Position numbers and translations under genes: made by a program | In this document: positions 7,385-9,133 of the stretch, piece after piece | Position numbering within the stretch: position 1 is the first letter of the stretch | How the letters are laid out: every line of letters begins with the position of its first letter | From: an uncultured Alphaproteobacteria bacterium | Lineage (GTDB): Bacteria > Pseudomonadota > Alphaproteobacteria > Puniceispirillales > Puniceispirillaceae | Assembly: GCA_937924895.1 (NCBI GenBank) | Contig: CALEYP010000087.1 | Coordinates: 1-9,133 of the forward strand | Direction of reading: 5' to 3' | DNA length: 9,133 nt | The notes under the pieces: model-generated | What the model saw: the letters and a program-made list of their open reading frames with translations, nothing else | What the model was told of the DNA's origin: nothing | Databases searched by the model: none

Positions 7385-7413
7385 ACGATAATAATATTAA
7401 TTTTATGAGTCAA
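7385..7413 (-). promoter_or_regulatory. Candidate sigma70-type promoter for the structured RNA
   Basis: TTGACT (7413-7408), a 17-base AT-rich spacer and TATCGT (7390-7385) match the -35 in five and the -10 in four of six positions. The expected start, about seven bases downstream near 7378, falls directly at the first hairpin of the candidate RNA. No gene on this strand follows for about 1 kb, which makes a protein-gene promoter unlikely. Confidence 0.45.
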
Positions 7414-7505
7414 GCATCAGTGATGAAATAATTTTCTATCCCGTAATTACTGTGTTTTTTGAAATATTTTTAGATCAAACCACACGCATTAGTTTATATT
7501 TTTAA

Positions 7506-8093
7506 TTATTTTTGATAGCGCCAACAGCTTGTTACATGGTCATTGACCACACCAACTGCCTGCAAATAGGCGTAGATAATAGTGCTGCCGACAAAGCGAC
7601 AACCACGCTGTTTCAAATCACGCGATAACGCGTCACTCAAAGCTGTGGTGACCGGCACCTCAGTCGCATCTTTCCAGTGATTTTTCACAATAGAATGATT
7701 GCTAAACCCCCAGATATAATGCGCAAAAGACCCAAATTCCTTTTGAATGGCCATCACACACCGCGCATTGGTACGTGCCGCAAAAATCTTTAATCGATGC
7801 CGGATAATGGCAGTCTCTTCACAGAGCGCGTCTAAGGCGTCATCATCCATCGCCGCCACTTTGGCAATATCAAACTGGTGATAGGCCGCCCGATAGCCTT
7901 CGCGGCGTTTTAAGATGGTCTCCCAAGATAGCCCTGCTTGCGCCCCTTCCAGAATAAGCATCTCAAAAAGCAGGCGGTCATCATAAACGGGCACGCCCCA
8001 TTCTTCATCATGATAGGCGGCATAAAGCGCTTGCCCAGGACGGTTTCCAAAACAGCGCGGTTTATCATCAGGATCGAGGGATATTTTAGACAT
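7506..8093 (-). CDS. tag: 3-methyladenine DNA glycosylase I
   Basis: Cytosolic base-excision repair enzyme that removes N3-methyladenine from alkylated DNA. 195 residues, close to the 187 of E. coli Tag, and alignable throughout. The zinc-snap ligands are all present: Cys14 (RCFG), His28 (YAAYHDEEWG), and His186 and Cys190 (NDHVTSC). Glu49 in LEGAQAGLSW is the conserved glutamate of the 3-methyladenine pocket, and W57 follows in the same motif. IIRHRLKI and RGCRFVGSTI are further family blocks of the helix-hairpin-helix fold. The ATG at 8093 is preferred: an in-frame ATG at 8156 would start inside the tRNA-Ser gene. The Shine-Dalgarno is weak (GGAC at spacing 8). It begins 14 bases after the tRNA CCA, with no room for its own promoter, so it is probably read from the tRNA promoter and released by tRNA processing. 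Confidence 0.95.
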   Translation of the reverse strand: MSKISLDPDDKPRCFGNRPGQALYAAYHDEEWGVPVYDDRLLFEMLILEGAQAGLSWETILKRREGYRAAYHQFDIAKVAAMDDDALDALCEETAIIRHRLKIFAARTNARCVMAIQKEFGSFAHYIWGFSNHSIVKNHWKDATEVPVTTALSDALSRDLKQRGCRFVGSTIIYAYLQAVGVVNDHVTSCWRYQK

Positions 8094-8107
8094 AGCAGCG
8101 TCCAAAC

Positions 8108-8197
8108 TGGCGGAGAGACGGGGATTCGAACCCCGGAGGGGCGTTAACCCCAACACGCTTTCCAGGCGTGCGCCTTAAACCGCTCGGCCATCTCTCC
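8108..8197 (-). tRNA. tRNA-Ser (anticodon GGA)
   Basis: 90 bases including an encoded CCA (8110-8108). The acceptor stem GGAGAGA pairs with TCTCTCC, and the discriminator base is G as expected for serine. The anticodon stem CACGC/GCGTG encloses loop CTGGAAA, with anticodon GGA at 8163-8161, reading UCC and UCU. A long variable arm (GGGG/CCCC) marks it as class II, and the T-arm is CGGGG-TTCGAAT-CCCCG. All stems are intact. It lies 14 bases ahead of tag on the same strand. Confidence 0.98.
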
Positions 8198-8211
8198 TGC
8201 ATGTGACTGTG

Positions 8212-8257
8212 GGCACAATAGCGAATGCATCCTATTTTTGCAATCCTCGCTATTGCC
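8212..8257. repeat. Inverted repeat overlapping the tRNA-Ser promoter
   Basis: CAATAGCGA (8216-8224) and TCGCTATTG (8247-8255) are perfect 9-bp reverse complements 22 bases apart; allowing a 2-base insertion the pairing extends to GGC/GCC. One arm overlaps the -10 box and the other lies just upstream of the -35. It could be an operator or a hairpin in a plus-strand transcript leading to the gene at 8336. No T-run follows it on either side. Confidence 0.5.
8215..8243 (-). promoter_or_regulatory. Candidate promoter of the tRNA-Ser / tag unit
   Basis: TTGCAA (8243-8238), an exactly 17-base spacer and TATTGT (8220-8215); each box matches four of six consensus bases. The tRNA 5' end lies 17 bases beyond the -10, giving a leader of about 10 bases for RNase P to remove. 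Confidence 0.55.
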
Positions 8258-8335
8258 ACAAGCTATCTATTCCAAGAATAACTTTTTCCCATTTTTGTAC
8301 TTGCTATTTCTTTGCAAACTGCCAATCATGAGCGC

Positions 8336-8698
8336 ATGGGAACGCGTATTTTTCAAATTATCGGCGCTATATTTGCTATCGCTTCATTGATTGTTTTCTG
8401 GGGCGATATTCGCAATGATGACACCCCGTCTAAATTAATGGGCCAACTATGGTACGAATTATCACCTGGTTCGCTACAACTCACCGAGGCTGTGGTTGAT
8501 CGGTATATCGACCCCTGCGCGCTATTGACATTTTTGGGGTGCGAGACGTTTTTATGGCATCCCCTTATCGCAGGCCTTCTGCAATGGCCAGCCGGCCTAG
8601 TTCTTGGCCTCCTCGCTGCCGTGATTTTCCTAGGCGCAAGCTTTAAGGCGAAACGGGGCCGAAAATCGGTTCGCTCTCTTAAGATGGATGGCCGCTAG
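8336..8698 (+). CDS. Small conserved-looking two-helix membrane protein, function unknown
   Basis: About 120 residues. A first hydrophobic segment, IFQIIGAIFAIASLIVFW, follows the start directly and a second, WPAGLVLGLLAAVIFLGA, lies near the C-terminus, ending in a strongly basic tail (KAKRGRK) that suggests the C-terminus is cytoplasmic. Between them is a polar segment of about 65 residues with GQLWYEL, SLQLTEAVVDRYI and LWHPLIAGLLQWP. The pattern of small proteins with LW-(F/Y)-x-L, an AV-x-x-RY block and D/HP-x-I-x-x-x-L-x-WP is one I associate, from memory, with uncharacterised alphaproteobacterial proteins. Two cysteines (CALLTFLGC) lie between the helices. Start is uncertain: ATG at 8336 is chosen over TTG at 8312; neither has a good Shine-Dalgarno. 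It is divergent from tRNA-Ser/tag and convergent with lepA. No function is assigned. Confidence 0.6.
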   Translation: MGTRIFQIIGAIFAIASLIVFWGDIRNDDTPSKLMGQLWYELSPGSLQLTEAVVDRYIDPCALLTFLGCETFLWHPLIAGLLQWPAGLVLGLLAAVIFLGASFKAKRGRKSVRSLKMDGR

Positions 8699-8738
8699 AA
8701 CACGGCCCTCACACAATATTAGGCATCACCCATGTAGC

Positions 8739-9133
8739 TTAGTTATCACCCATCTGGAGCGCTTTGAAAAAGGCGTCCTGCGGAATATCAACCTTACCAA
8801 ATTGGCGCATACGCTTTTTGCCCTCTTTTTGCTTTTCTAGCAATTTACGCTTACGGCTGACATCACCACCATAACATTTGGCTGTTACATCTTTACGCAA
8901 AGCTGAGATGGTTTCACGGGCAATCACCTTACCGCCAATCGCCGCTTGAAGGGCAATTTTGAACATTTGGCGGGGGATCAGATCTTTTAGCCTTGTGCAG
9001 ATGGCGCGCCCTCTTGTCTCAGATTGGTCACGATGCACAATCATTGATAACGCATCTACAGGATCACTATTCACAAGAATAGACACCTTCACCAAATCAC
9101 CTTGGACATATTCATCCATTTGGTAATCAAAGG
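8739..9133 (-). CDS. lepA: Elongation factor 4 (LepA), C-terminal part; 5' end beyond window
   Basis: Ribosome-associated translational GTPase that back-translocates stalled or mispaired ribosomes; peripheral to the membrane or cytosolic. Only the last 131 codons are visible, covering the end of the domain V-like fold and the LepA-specific C-terminal domain. Diagnostic blocks are NSDPVDALS, DLIPRQMFKIALQAAIGG, a CYGGDVSRKRKLLEKQKEGKKRMRQ stretch (recognisable by its dense Lys/Arg) and the final IPQDAFFKAL. The GTPase domain lies off the right edge. The reading frame stays open to the last base of the window, so the Met at 9119 is internal. It ends convergent with the small membrane protein gene, 40 bases away, without a visible T-run terminator. 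Confidence 0.97.
   Translation of the reverse strand, partial: FDYQMDEYVQGDLVKVSILVNSDPVDALSMIVHRDQSETRGRAICTRLKDLIPRQMFKIALQAAIGGKVIARETISALRKDVTAKCYGGDVSRKRKLLEKQKEGKKRMRQFGKVDIPQDAFFKALQMGDN

Larger units (their letters stand above)
6904..7505. other. 600-base intergenic stretch without a gene, rich in inverted repeats
   Basis: No reading frame of note on either strand, and stops are frequent in all frames. It separates the convergent Lrp and tag genes. Next to the Lrp stop are a small GGCCA/TGGTC hairpin (about 6911-6923) and the 8-bp palindrome GAGGCCTC (6935-6942), neither followed by a T-run. From about 6962 to 7377 nearly every segment belongs to an inverted repeat (see the candidate RNA). 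7380-7505 is very AT-rich and holds a minus-strand promoter candidate. Confidence 0.7.

Noticed and set aside
7418..7460. Plus-strand terminator: CAGTGAT/ATTACTG stem before TTTTTT
   Set aside because: The loop is about 21 bases long, the stem needs a G-U pair, and the T-run is offset by two bases. It sits over 500 bases after the Lrp stop. Too weak to call.
6904..7505. CRISPR array, integron attC sites or a small transposable element
   Set aside because: The repeats are inverted and all different in sequence, with no regularly spaced direct repeats, no paired core sites and no terminal inverted repeats with target duplications.
8094..8156. Longer tag reading frame starting at 8156
   Set aside because: It would begin within the tRNA-Ser gene, adding 21 residues that are tRNA sequence; homologues start near 8093.
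8686..8707. Terminator after the small membrane protein gene (GGCCG/CGGCC)
   Set aside because: The 5-bp stem overlaps the stop codon and is not followed by a T-run.

Overview
The window looks like a chromosomal segment of an alphaproteobacterium of moderate GC content, possibly a marine SAR116-type lineage; the lineage guess is an impression from protein style, not a placement. It carries ordinary housekeeping genes (lepA, trmL, tag, tRNA-Ser), a fatty-acid oxidation gene and a sulfur amino acid gene beside one accessory export operon. I see no phage genes, transposase, CRISPR array or recognisable defence system.

Layout. 1-2343 (minus): a type I secretion operon read right to left, with a TolC-like outer-membrane channel followed, with a 7-base overlap, by a LapB-type inner-membrane ABC exporter that runs off the window edge. 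The TolC gene most likely starts at a TTG codon. 2344-2503: a divergent promoter region. 2504-2965 (plus): trmL, a wobble-position tRNA 2'-O-methyltransferase, whose stop overlaps the stop of the convergent fadJ-like gene. 2962-4893 (minus): a two-domain enoyl-CoA hydratase/3-hydroxyacyl-CoA dehydrogenase. 4977-6290 (minus): a MetY-type O-acetylhomoserine sulfhydrylase upstream of fadJ on the same strand. 6451-6903 (plus): an Lrp/AsnC regulator transcribed divergently from metY. Their shared 160-base spacer holds a perfect 8-bp inverted repeat.

6904-7505 is a 600-base stretch with no gene between convergent neighbours. It is the most interesting part of the window. It is packed with inverted repeats that fold as hairpins and two back-to-back branched stems, preceded on the minus strand by a plausible sigma70-type promoter. 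I read it as a candidate structured non-coding RNA of unknown family.

7506-8197 (minus): tRNA-Ser(GGA), with encoded CCA, lies 14 bases ahead of tag (3-methyladenine DNA glycosylase I); the pair is probably one transcription unit. An inverted repeat overlaps its promoter. 8336-8698 (plus): a small two-helix membrane protein of unknown function. 8739-9133 (minus): the C-terminal end of lepA, cut by the window edge.

The gene blocks are mostly independent of each other. The two functional groupings supported by layout are the type I export operon and the metY/Lrp divergent pair.
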